Assembly (NCBI RefSeq): GCF_005576615.1
Contig: NZ_CP040330.1
Location: 2,480,001 to 2,544,000 of the forward strand
From: Natrinema versiforme
GTDB taxonomy: Archaea; Halobacteriota; Halobacteria; Halobacteriales; Natrialbaceae
DNA length: 64,000 nt
Direction of reading: 5' to 3'
Below the pieces are notes generated by a model. The model searched no databases. It was not told the DNA's origin and saw only the letters and a program-made list of their open reading frames with translations. The translations under genes were made by a program, and so were the position numbers. Position 1 is the stretch's first letter. Each line of letters begins with the position of its first letter. Of this stretch, positions 26,354 to 33,266 are shown one piece after another.

Positions 26354-26877
26354 CAGGCGTCCGCGTCGATGTTGAGTTCGTCCTCGAGGGCGTCGAGGCG
26401 GTCGTCCATCGCAGTGACCAGTCGGTTGTTGTCCATCGATTCGAGCGGCGACCCACACTCGGGGCACTCGAAGTTGAAGTCCATCGCCTCGCCGAACTCG
26501 AAGCGAATCGAACAGATCTCACAGAGGTAGAACTCGTGATTGCGCTCGTACTCCCGGCGCTCGTCGAGCGCCTCGTGGAGCCGATACATCTCCTCCTCGA
26601 GGTTCTCCGGGATGTTGTCGTACTCGAAGGTCCAGAGGTAGGTCAGCCACCCCGAGTCCTCGTCGCGCAGTCGCCGATACGTGGCGAGATCGTTCTCGTA
26701 GAGAATGAACAGCGCGCGCCGCACGTCGTTCAACTCGAGGTCGAGCTCCTCGGCGAGCTCCTCGTCGGTCACTTCCCCGTCCGGGGGTGCCGCCGCGACG
26801 GGCATCCCCTTGGGACCGACCAGCTCGTGCAAATATTTCTGGATCACCGGGTCCTCGAGCAGGTCCTCAAAAGCCAT
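26353..26877 (-). CDS. tfe: Transcription initiation factor E subunit alpha (TFE)
   Basis: A 174-residue general transcription factor that helps open promoter DNA with RNA polymerase, TBP and TFB. The N-terminal winged helix contains DEELAEELDLELNDVRRALF and LATYRRLRDEDSGWLTYLW; the C-terminal zinc ribbon has two CxxC pairs (LCEICS and FECPECG). Length and order match archaeal TFE. It leads a three-gene unit. A TATA-like box lies about 29 nt upstream, so the mRNA is probably leaderless. Confidence 0.96.
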   Translation of the reverse strand: MAFEDLLEDPVIQKYLHELVGPKGMPVAAAPPDGEVTDEELAEELDLELNDVRRALFILYENDLATYRRLRDEDSGWLTYLWTFEYDNIPENLEEEMYRLHEALDERREYERNHEFYLCEICSIRFEFGEAMDFNFECPECGSPLESMDNNRLVTAMDDRLDALEDELNIDADA

Positions 26878-26900
26878 TACCTACGTGTAACGGCATGAGG

Positions 26901-26910
26901 CCATTAAGTC
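26901..26910 (-). promoter_or_regulatory. TATA box of tfe
   Basis: The minus-strand run GACTTAATGG is centred about 29 nt before the tfe ATG, the leaderless spacing seen repeatedly in this window. Confidence 0.4.
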
Positions 26911-26979
26911 TTATCAAGTACCCCGCCCGCGATGGCGCAGTGCTGGTTGTCGCCGCTATTGAAACATCATTCGAGACGC

Positions 26980-27220
26980 TCGGATGAGCCCCGTATTACT
27001 CCGGACCGGGGTTCACGTAGCGGTGGCGCGCGCTGGGGTGCGTCGAACAGCGAGTGAGACGGACCCCGAAGCTGCGCGAGGGATGAGTGAGCGACGCCGG
27101 AGCGAGCGAATCGGTTGGGGAGGGCGTGGCGATTCCCTGCCGCCACGAGAGCAGCGCACTCGTCTTCACCGGTGACCTCCACGTACCGATTGAACAGAAC
27201 AGGTCTCAGTTCGATACTCA
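26980..27220. repeat. Non-coding stretch resembling a dispersed haloarchaeal intergenic sequence
   Basis: The 424-bp gap between tfe and the MBL gene has no credible gene. Its middle is rich in gagcga/gcgag-type words and in GGTTGGGGAGGGCGTGGCG, a type of sequence I remember from intergenic regions of other haloarchaea. Open frames across it give Arg/Ala/Pro-rich products without domains. Dispersed repetition is inferred from memory and needs a search. Confidence 0.35.
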
Positions 27221-27268
27221 ACGGTTATAAGATGGTGAAGTTCGATTGATCGGCGCGTTCGGACGCGA

Positions 27269-27277
27269 CGTTTATGG
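27269..27277 (+). promoter_or_regulatory. TATA box of the MBL hydrolase gene
   Basis: CGTTTATGG is centred about 29 nt before ATG 27302, consistent with a leaderless transcript. Confidence 0.5.
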
Positions 27278-27301
27278 TGCTGGCTGGCACGTCTCGAGAC
27301 G

Positions 27302-28297
27302 ATGACTACCGATGCGTCGTGCGGTGCCGTGCGGGCCGACTCCGATCTCTCGTGCATTCGTCGCCTCGAGTTCGACGTTCCGTGGCCGCCGAAACACGTC
27401 GCCGCCTACCTGCTCGAGGGGCCCGAACCGATCCTGATCGACGCGGGTGCACCCGGCGAGGACGGCGGGTCGGAACTGCGGGACGGACTCGCCGAATTCG
27501 GCTACGAACCGGCCGATATCGACCACGTCCTCGTGACTCACGTCCACAGCGACCATATCGGCCAACTCCCGGCGCTTCGAGACACCGGCGCGACGGTGCA
27601 CGTCTCACAGGCGGCGATTTCGCGGCTCGAGCGCGATCTCGAGACCGTCCGGTCCGGACTCCGGGAGACGGCGCGATCGGCGGGCTATCGGGGCGAGGAC
27701 GGCGACGACGTCCTCGAGGAGGAACTCGAGTCGCGCCGCAGGGACCGGCGATTAATCGATGCCGAAACCGTCCAGCCGTTCGATCCCGTGGGGCCGGTTT
27801 CTGTCGGTGGCCGCGAGTTCGAAGTCTTCGAGACGCCCGGCCACGAGATCGATCACTGTTGCTACGAGACGACTGTGGACGGAACGACGGTCCTCTTCGC
27901 GGGCGATACGCTCATCGAACCGTTCCGCGCCGGGGCCTTTCAGGTCGGGTTCGACCGCGGGGCCTACGAGGGGGTCGAGGCCTACGACGAGGCGATGGAC
28001 CGGCTGGCCGAGACGACCGCGACGCACGTCTTCCCCGGCCACGGCCCTGCGTTCGAGGACCCCCAGCGCGTTATCCGGACGACGCGCGAGCGACTGGATA
28101 CGCTCCTCGAGGAGACGCGGACGGCACTCGAGGCGATCGAACCCGCGACGCCGCTTTCGATCGCCGAAGAGCGGGTCGGAAACGTCCGCTATCACGCGCC
28201 GGTTCTCGATACGCTCGGGGCACTGGGAACGCTCGAGAACCGAGGCTCGGTTTCCTACGAGACCGACGACGGCGTCCGCTACTACGAAACGCAGTGA
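27302..28297 (+). CDS. Metallo-beta-lactamase fold hydrolase
   Basis: A 331-residue metallohydrolase. Metal ligands are visible in THVHSDHIGQLP (HxHxDH), in ETPGHEIDHCCY, the bridging Asp in LFAGDTLIEP and the last His in FPGHGPAF. A helical C-terminal winged-helix-like extension (about 250-331) follows, as in many stand-alone MBL proteins that act on thioesters or lactones. The neighbouring acyl-CoA synthetase makes an acyl-thioester substrate plausible, but this is only context. Confidence 0.88.
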   Translation: MTTDASCGAVRADSDLSCIRRLEFDVPWPPKHVAAYLLEGPEPILIDAGAPGEDGGSELRDGLAEFGYEPADIDHVLVTHVHSDHIGQLPALRDTGATVHVSQAAISRLERDLETVRSGLRETARSAGYRGEDGDDVLEEELESRRRDRRLIDAETVQPFDPVGPVSVGGREFEVFETPGHEIDHCCYETTVDGTTVLFAGDTLIEPFRAGAFQVGFDRGAYEGVEAYDEAMDRLAETTATHVFPGHGPAFEDPQRVIRTTRERLDTLLEETRTALEAIEPATPLSIAEERVGNVRYHAPVLDTLGALGTLENRGSVSYETDDGVRYYETQ

Positions 28298-28336
28298 AAA
28301 CGCCGATCCGGACCGGTCGCGACGGGGGCGGCGGGA

Positions 28337-29914
28337 TTACCCCTCGCCTTCCTCGAGTTTGTACTTCTGGATCTTCCCGCTCGTCGTCCGCGGGAGTTCC
28401 TCGATGAACTCGATCTCGCGCGGGTGTTTGTAGCTGGCCATCTCCTCGAGACAGAACTCGGTGAGTTCCTCGGCCGTGATATCGCTGCCGAGGGCGACGC
28501 CCTCGGCGGGGACGACGAACGCCTTCGGCACCTCGTTGCGCCGGTCGTCCGGAATCCCGACGACGGCGACATCGGCGACGGCCTCGTGCTCGAGCAGGAG
28601 GTTCTCGAGTTCGCTGGGATAGACGTTGTAGCCAGCGGTGTTGATCATGTGCTTCTTGCGGTCGACGATCTCGTAGTAGTTGTTCCCGTCGCGGCGGGCG
28701 ATGTCGCCGGTCCGGAAGTAGCCGTTCTCGGTGAAGGCCGCCTCGGTGGCCTCGGGCAGGTTGAGATACCCCTTCATGACCTGCGGCCCGCGGACGACGA
28801 GTTCGCCCTCCTCGCCGGGCGGGACTTCGTCGCCCGATTCGTCGACGATCTTGCAGTCGGTCATCCGCAAGGGCTGGCCGATCGTGCCGTGTTTCAGGCC
28901 GAACGTGGAGCCCGACTGCGTGTGGGTCGCGCCGTGGGTCTCGGTGAGGCCGTATCCCTCGGAGATATTCACGCCCGCAGTCTCCTCGAATCGCTCTTGG
29001 ACTGCCGTCGAAAGCTTCGCGCCGCCCTCGGACGCTGACTCGAGGCTGGTGAGATCGTACTCGCCGAAGCCCTCGGCCTCGACCATGTCCGCGTACATCG
29101 TCGTCACGCCCACGAAGTGGGTGATTCCCTCGTCCTCGATGAGTTGCATGCACTCCTGGGCGTCCCACTCGAGTGCGCTACGGAAGTAGAGCCGCCCGCC
29201 GCCGACCAGCGGCTGGAGGGCGGTGTGCGTAAAACCGGTGATGTGGTACAGCGGGAGCCACGTCAGACTGCGGATGTCGTCGGGGTCGACGTCGACGTTC
29301 GAGGCGGTCAGCGGCCACAGGAGCTGTGCCCGCGTGTTGCCGTGGGTGAGCTGGACCCCCTTCGGATCGCCGGTCGTCCCGGAGGTGTAGGGCAGCAGCG
29401 CCACGTCGTCGTCGGCGCGGTCGACCAGCGTCGGCTCGCCGCGCAGTTCTTCGAAGGCGTGATCCTCGGGGTCCCGGGGCCAGTCCTCGCTTTGAATCGT
29501 GATGATTTCCGGCTCCATCCCCGCGTCCGTGATCGCCTCGTCGACCACCTCGCGCAGCGCCGGGTGGGTGACGATCGCCGTCGCTGCCGTGTCCTCGAGC
29601 TGGTAGGCCACTTCGCGGCGTTTGTACTGGGGATTGACCGGCGAGATCTCGACGCCGGCCTTGAACGCGCCGAGGGAGGCGACGAGGTACTGCGGGCAGT
29701 TCGGCAGGAAAACCAGCATCCGGTCGCCGGGCTCGAGGCCGAGATCGTGGAGGCCGCCGGCGAGTTCGGCTGTCCAGTCGCGTAGCTCGTCGTGGGTCCA
29801 GCGGCGGCCGTGGTGCTCCATCGCTTGGCTCCCGCCGTGGTGTACTGCGGTCTGGTCGAACAGTTTCGCGACGTTCCCCGCTCGCGCGGACTGATCGACC
29901 GCTTCCAGATCCAT
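28337..29914 (-). CDS. Long/medium-chain acyl-CoA synthetase (class I adenylate-forming)
   Basis: A 525-residue ATP-dependent acyl-CoA ligase. It has the AMP-binding P-loop (LLPYTSGTTGDPKGVQLTHG), the A5 motif EGYGLTETHGATH, A7 YFRTGDIARRDGNNY, A8 DRKKHMINTAGYNVYPSELE and the C-terminal catalytic Lys in RTTSGKIQKYKL. The chain length of the substrate cannot be read; the family includes fatty acid, aryl and short-chain ligases. A TATA-like box about 28 nt upstream suggests a leaderless mRNA. Confidence 0.9.
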   Translation of the reverse strand: MDLEAVDQSARAGNVAKLFDQTAVHHGGSQAMEHHGRRWTHDELRDWTAELAGGLHDLGLEPGDRMLVFLPNCPQYLVASLGAFKAGVEISPVNPQYKRREVAYQLEDTAATAIVTHPALREVVDEAITDAGMEPEIITIQSEDWPRDPEDHAFEELRGEPTLVDRADDDVALLPYTSGTTGDPKGVQLTHGNTRAQLLWPLTASNVDVDPDDIRSLTWLPLYHITGFTHTALQPLVGGGRLYFRSALEWDAQECMQLIEDEGITHFVGVTTMYADMVEAEGFGEYDLTSLESASEGGAKLSTAVQERFEETAGVNISEGYGLTETHGATHTQSGSTFGLKHGTIGQPLRMTDCKIVDESGDEVPPGEEGELVVRGPQVMKGYLNLPEATEAAFTENGYFRTGDIARRDGNNYYEIVDRKKHMINTAGYNVYPSELENLLLEHEAVADVAVVGIPDDRRNEVPKAFVVPAEGVALGSDITAEELTEFCLEEMASYKHPREIEFIEELPRTTSGKIQKYKLEEGEG

Positions 29915-29936
29915 GATTTGTGGTACCGAGGGCCGT

Positions 29937-29947
29937 GCTTAAAATTG
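29937..29947 (-). promoter_or_regulatory. TATA box of the acyl-CoA synthetase gene
   Basis: The minus-strand run CAATTTTAAGC is centred about 28 nt before the ATG at 29914. The remaining 129-bp divergent gap shows no other clear feature. Confidence 0.45.
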
Positions 29948-30043
29948 TACCCCACACAGTACCGGGACAGAGCATTCGATCGTACCGATAGGCTGCTGAC
30001 TCGAGCGATACACTTACCACTGTTATTGTATTACGGACGACAA

Positions 30044-30712
30044 ATGACCTCCGGGTCCGTCACGTGGCTCCGCAATCGGATCGACACCGCGGATATCGTC
30101 ACGGTAGGTGTCTTCGCCGGCGTCCTCTTCGCTCTCGGCGTTGACGCATCCATCATCGGGATGGTCCTCGTGGCCGCAGTCATCGCGCCGCTCGGCGAAG
30201 TCGCGTTCGACAGCGCAGACATCGATCCGGCACTCGCTCGGATCGGGTTCGGTTCGTTTGCCGTCATCGCCGGTGTCGTCCAGTTCCGGGATGGCGGCCT
30301 CTGGTTCGGCAGCGCCCTCCTCGCGGCGGGTTGTTGGATCTGCCTCGACGGGTTGTATGCACGACACAGCGGCGGAGCGACCACCGATGGCGAACCGGAC
30401 ACGACTGCTGAGGCCATGACGAAAGACGAGGTTGCCCTTGTGGGCCAGCACAACCAGTGGGTTCTCGAGGCGCTCCGCGAGGCCGACCGCCCGCTCACCA
30501 GCGACGAAATCTGCGACCAGACCGGCCTTCCAAACGAGGACCTCGAGCGGCTACTGGAGATTCACGGCGAGTCGGGGCCGATCGAACGAGTCGGAAACGG
30601 GTATACGATCGACGAGGACGAGATGGGTGCCGGCCCGTTCGTCCGAAATCTCGTGGGGACGGTCAGTAGTCGGCTCGGTCGGCCGTTCCGGCTGTTTCGA
30701 CTGGGTGACTGA
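30044..30712 (+). CDS. Membrane protein with C-terminal winged-helix domain
   Basis: A 222-residue protein I do not recognise as a named family. The first 120 residues hold about four hydrophobic helices (IVTVGVFAGVLFALGVDASI; MVLVAAVIAPLGEVAF; GFGSFAVIAGVV; LWFGSALLAAGCWICL). The C-terminal part (about 140-205) looks like a winged helix: QWVLEALREADRPLTSDEIC with a recognition-helix-like LPNEDLERLLE. It may be a membrane-tethered regulator. ATG 30044 was chosen because the membrane segment begins there; the frame is open further upstream. Confidence 0.6.
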   Translation: MTSGSVTWLRNRIDTADIVTVGVFAGVLFALGVDASIIGMVLVAAVIAPLGEVAFDSADIDPALARIGFGSFAVIAGVVQFRDGGLWFGSALLAAGCWICLDGLYARHSGGATTDGEPDTTAEAMTKDEVALVGQHNQWVLEALREADRPLTSDEICDQTGLPNEDLERLLEIHGESGPIERVGNGYTIDEDEMGAGPFVRNLVGTVSSRLGRPFRLFRLGD

Positions 30713-30760
30713 GTCGACGGCCGACCTTCGGTACCGCGGGACCGTTCGCTTTGCGCGTCG

Positions 30761-31327
30761 CTAGTCTCGCTCCGCGTCAGCGTCCGGGTCCGCCGACTCG
30801 ACGCGCTTGCCCGTCTCCATCGGGAGCACCTCCCGATCGGCACCGCTCCACTCCTGATCGAGTTCGCGGCCCTCGAACAACCGGTCGAGGAAGACGGCGA
30901 GACCGGCCACTTCGGAGTGGGGCTGGTTGGTGACGCCGACGTTCCAGTCGGCTTCCTCGTAGACGTCGAAGGGAACCTTCTCGGAGCCGACGACGAGTAA
31001 GAGCGACTCGCCCTCGGTCGCGTGGGCCGACCGAATCTCGTCCTCGACGTCTTGGACGCGCTCGCCGTACATCGTGAGGTGGACGACCCGCCCCTCCCAG
31101 TCGCGGATGACGGCTTGGGGCGACTCCGTGAGTTCGGCCTCGAAGGGGCCGCCAAACCGATCGGTGATGTCCGCGACGGTCTCGAGCGACTGGCCGGCGT
31201 TGTCGGGAAAGAGCACGCGGTCGGCACCCAGCGCCCGCGCGGTCAGTCCGACGTGGGTCGTCATCCGATCGTCCCGACCGGGGCGGTGGCCGAGCCGGAG
31301 GACGACGACCTCGCTATCGTCGTGCAT
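30761..31327 (-). CDS. tRNA (cytidine(56)-2'-O)-methyltransferase (aTrm56)
   Basis: A 188-residue SPOUT methyltransferase that would modify C56 in the tRNA T-loop. Family marks are VVLRLGHRPGRDDRMTTHVG at the N-terminus, the knot segment LLLVVGSEKVPFDVYEEADW and NVGVTNQPHSEVAGLAVFLD. This enzyme is archaeal and stand-alone. ATG 31327 was chosen; an in-frame GTG four codons upstream is the alternative. It is convergent with the membrane/winged-helix gene, 48 bp apart. Confidence 0.92.
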   Translation of the reverse strand: MHDDSEVVVLRLGHRPGRDDRMTTHVGLTARALGADRVLFPDNAGQSLETVADITDRFGGPFEAELTESPQAVIRDWEGRVVHLTMYGERVQDVEDEIRSAHATEGESLLLVVGSEKVPFDVYEEADWNVGVTNQPHSEVAGLAVFLDRLFEGRELDQEWSGADREVLPMETGKRVESADPDADAERD

Positions 31328-31406
31328 GTGCGAACTCACTCTCGGACGGGGTTAGGGGGTTTCGTTTTCCAACCGAACTTTTTGTGCCTCGGGTTCGCTC
31401 GTGGTT

Positions 31407-31726
31407 CGAGAGACCGGAGGCCTCTCGTCATCACGAAAGACGCTTCGCGTCTTTCGAACGACTTTGCTTGCTCACCGCTCGTCTGCTCACGGGCGCGTAG
31501 CGCCCGTTCGCATGGCCCGCGGGACCGAAGGTCCCGCGCTGGCACAAAAACGACCTCAGAAATCGGAGATTTCTGATGGGCCCGCGAGAGCAGAGCTCTC
31601 GCGGACTTCGATGAAAAACGCCGAGAGAGCGAAGCTCTCTCGAGCCCTCGTTCGTTCCTTCGGAACTCACGAGGAAGACCGAGCGCGCCAAGGGCGCGCT
31701 CGGTGAACCGCTCGCTTCGCGAGCGG
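31407..31726. repeat. Array of at least nine perfect hairpins with 3-nt loops
   Basis: The 515-bp gap between the Trm56 and cupin genes holds consecutive inverted repeats whose stems differ in sequence but whose loops are all exactly 3 nt. Perfect stems are at 31434-31456 (10 bp, loop TTC), 31489-31507 (8, GTA), 31518-31538 (9, GAA), 31556-31576 (9, GGA), 31582-31604 (10, AGA), 31622-31642 (9, GAA), 31654-31666 (5, TTC), 31678-31704 (12, AAG) and 31708-31726 (8, TTC). One more at 31407-31427 has a single mismatch (loop GGA). No gene is supported here; open frames through it are by-products of the palindromes. Confidence 0.85.
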
Positions 31727-31811
31727 ATGCTGCGCTGCACCCACCGATCGGTTCGTTCCCCTCTCGTGCCCCGATCAGTCGTGACCTGACACGATTCGAG
31801 GCTCGAGAACG

Positions 31812-31819
31812 CTTATACT
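31812..31819 (+). promoter_or_regulatory. TATA box of the cupin gene
   Basis: CTTATACT is centred about 28 nt before ATG 31843, consistent with a leaderless transcript. Confidence 0.55.
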
Positions 31820-31842
31820 GTTGTGCCTACCAGTCACAGGCT

Positions 31843-32319
31843 ATGGAGAAGGTCAACGAATCGACGCTTGATTGGAACGAGTCCGATCACGGGGAGACTG
31901 CGTTCCGTCGAAAGGAGCTCTCGAGCGCCGTCGACGCCGACGACCTCGGCTGCAGCCTCTACGAACTGCCGGCCGGGATGCGGTCGTGGCCCTATCACTA
32001 CCACACGGCCAACGAGGAGGCGATCTACGTGCTGGCGGGCGACGGCCAACTCAAAGCCGAAGACGGCCTCGAGCCGCTTTCGGCCGGCGACTACGTGGCG
32101 CTCCCGGCGGACGAACGCGGCGGTCACAGGGTCGTCAACGACGGCGAGGAGCCGCTCCGGTATCTGGCGATATCGACGATGAACGAGCCGGATATAACCG
32201 TCTACCCCGAGATGGAGAAATTCGGCGTCTTCGTCGGTTCACCGCCGGGCGGCCGCGACGAGCGGTCGCTCGAGGGCTACTACAACCTCGACGACGAGAC
32301 GGCGTACTGGGACGAGTAG
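31843..32319 (+). CDS. Cupin domain protein
   Basis: A 158-residue single cupin. Motif 1 is WPYHYHTANEEAIYVLAGDG with the expected two His and one Glu metal ligands; motif 2 is GDYVALPADERGGHRVVN with the last His. A C-terminal tail (PPGGRDERSLEGYYNLDDET) resembles a conserved haloarchaeal/proteobacterial cupin subgroup. The substrate is unknown. It is a monocistronic gene preceded by the hairpin array. Confidence 0.85.
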   Translation: MEKVNESTLDWNESDHGETAFRRKELSSAVDADDLGCSLYELPAGMRSWPYHYHTANEEAIYVLAGDGQLKAEDGLEPLSAGDYVALPADERGGHRVVNDGEEPLRYLAISTMNEPDITVYPEMEKFGVFVGSPPGGRDERSLEGYYNLDDETAYWDE

Positions 32320-32401
32320 CGGGTCGGAGCCGGCCTCGAGCGGCGGTCGACGACCGGCCTCTCCGATAGGCTTTTTCGGTCCCCTGCGAAAGGGTCACAC
32401 T

Positions 32402-32437
32402 ATGGTCGCTTTCAGGAACCGGGTGGTGCGCCGATGA
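32402..32437 (+). CDS. Possible 11-codon upstream minigene
   Basis: An ATG at the expected transcript 5' end opens an 11-residue frame (MVAFRNRVVRR) whose TGA stop overlaps the ATG of the next gene as ATGA. A T-rich run (CTTTTT, 32370-32376) lies about 29 nt before this ATG, so the mRNA may start here leaderless and reach the next gene by reinitiation. It is too short to judge from coding bias. Confidence 0.4.
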   Translation: MVAFRNRVVRR

Positions 32438-32655
32438 CGGGTGCCGGTGAGTGGCTCCGGACCGCACGGGAGGAGCGGTGGGGGATACTGACGGACCTCG
32501 CGTTCGCGGTCGTCTGGGTGACGATCGTCGAGACGGTCAACTACCTGCTCGGGCCGCCGACGTTGGTGTACTACATGCTCATGCTCGCGGGAATCGTCGC
32601 GTACTTCGGGTTCATCTGGAACTTCGAACTCGCGACCAGACGCCAGAACCAGTAG
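32434..32655 (+). CDS. Small two-helix membrane protein
   Basis: A 73-residue protein of unknown function with two hydrophobic helices (LTDLAFAVVWVTIVETVNYL and LVYYMLMLAGIVAYFGFIW) and charged ends. The ATG overlaps the stop of the short upstream frame (ATGA). There is no obvious Shine-Dalgarno sequence. I do not recognise a family. It stands between the cupin and a convergent universal stress protein gene. Confidence 0.6.
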   Translation: MTGAGEWLRTAREERWGILTDLAFAVVWVTIVETVNYLLGPPTLVYYMLMLAGIVAYFGFIWNFELATRRQNQ

Positions 32656-32776
32656 TCTCGACGGCCGGTTCTGGACCGGTTGCTCGGACGACCCCGTCAA
32701 AGTAGCACCGACAGCGCCGCCGACTGTTCTCGCCGCCTGCCGGATCGGATTCGCCGTCGCTACCCGAGTGGCGTCG

Positions 32777-32787
32777 CGAAAAAAGCT
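32777..32787 (-). terminator. T-tract terminator after the uspA/symporter unit
   Basis: On the minus strand a T6 tract (GCTTTTTTCGC) lies 15-25 nt beyond the stop codon of the universal stress protein gene. Short T-tracts of this kind act as archaeal terminators. Confidence 0.5.
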
Positions 32788-32800
32788 GCGTCCCGATCGA

Positions 32801-33262
32801 TTAGTCGCTTTCGTCCGTATCGATGACGAGGACCGGTGCGCGGGTCGAGCGGAGCGTCCGTTCGGTCACGCTGCCGAGCAGCGCCCGTCTGACGCCCGAC
32901 CGGCCGTGCGATCCCATGACGACGAGATCGATTCCGTTGTCGGCGACGTAGTTGGCGATCATGTCGTGGGGCCGTCCCGCCGAGACGTGCTCGACGGTTT
33001 CGATCCCCCGTTCGGCCGCGCGGTCGGCTACGTAGCCGGTGGCGCGTTCGGCGCGTTCCCGCACCTCGTCCATCTCGCCGTAGTGGCCCTGCTCGATGCG
33101 GTCGAGTTGCTCGCCGCCGAGGCTGAGACTCATCGCGTTGGTATCAACCACGTACAGGGCGTGTACATCGGCCCCGTACTGTTCGGCGAGATCGAGCGCG
33201 TGCTCGACCGCCATCTCGGCCGTGTCGCTCCCGTCGGTCGGAACGAGTATGCGTTCGTACAT
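32801..33262 (-). CDS. Universal stress protein UspA family
   Basis: A 153-residue UspA-fold protein. It starts YERILVPTDGSDTAEMAVEH and ends with the ATP-binding glycine motif VVMGSHGRSGVRRALLGSVT (G-x2-G-x9-G-S/T), so it probably binds ATP. It follows the acetate symporter by 4 bp and is in its transcript. USP genes next to transporters are common in haloarchaea and may regulate them. Confidence 0.92.
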   Translation of the reverse strand: MYERILVPTDGSDTAEMAVEHALDLAEQYGADVHALYVVDTNAMSLSLGGEQLDRIEQGHYGEMDEVRERAERATGYVADRAAERGIETVEHVSAGRPHDMIANYVADNGIDLVVMGSHGRSGVRRALLGSVTERTLRSTRAPVLVIDTDESD

Positions 33263-33266
33263 TGTC

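Noticed and set aside
26878-27301. tRNA or small RNA gene in the tfe-MBL gap
   Set aside because: No cloverleaf, T-loop or CCA-like pattern could be found in either strand.
29792-30043. N-terminal extension of the membrane/winged-helix gene
   Set aside because: The upstream 84 codons overlap the divergent acyl-CoA synthetase gene and its promoter, and the membrane segment starts at ATG 30044.
31407-31726. CRISPR array
   Set aside because: The stems differ from one another and spacing is irregular; a CRISPR needs near-identical repeats. No cas gene is present.
31336-31740. Open frames of 86-134 codons through the hairpin array
   Set aside because: They exist on both strands because the palindromes avoid stops, begin without promoter or Shine-Dalgarno support and give Arg/Ser-rich products with no domain.
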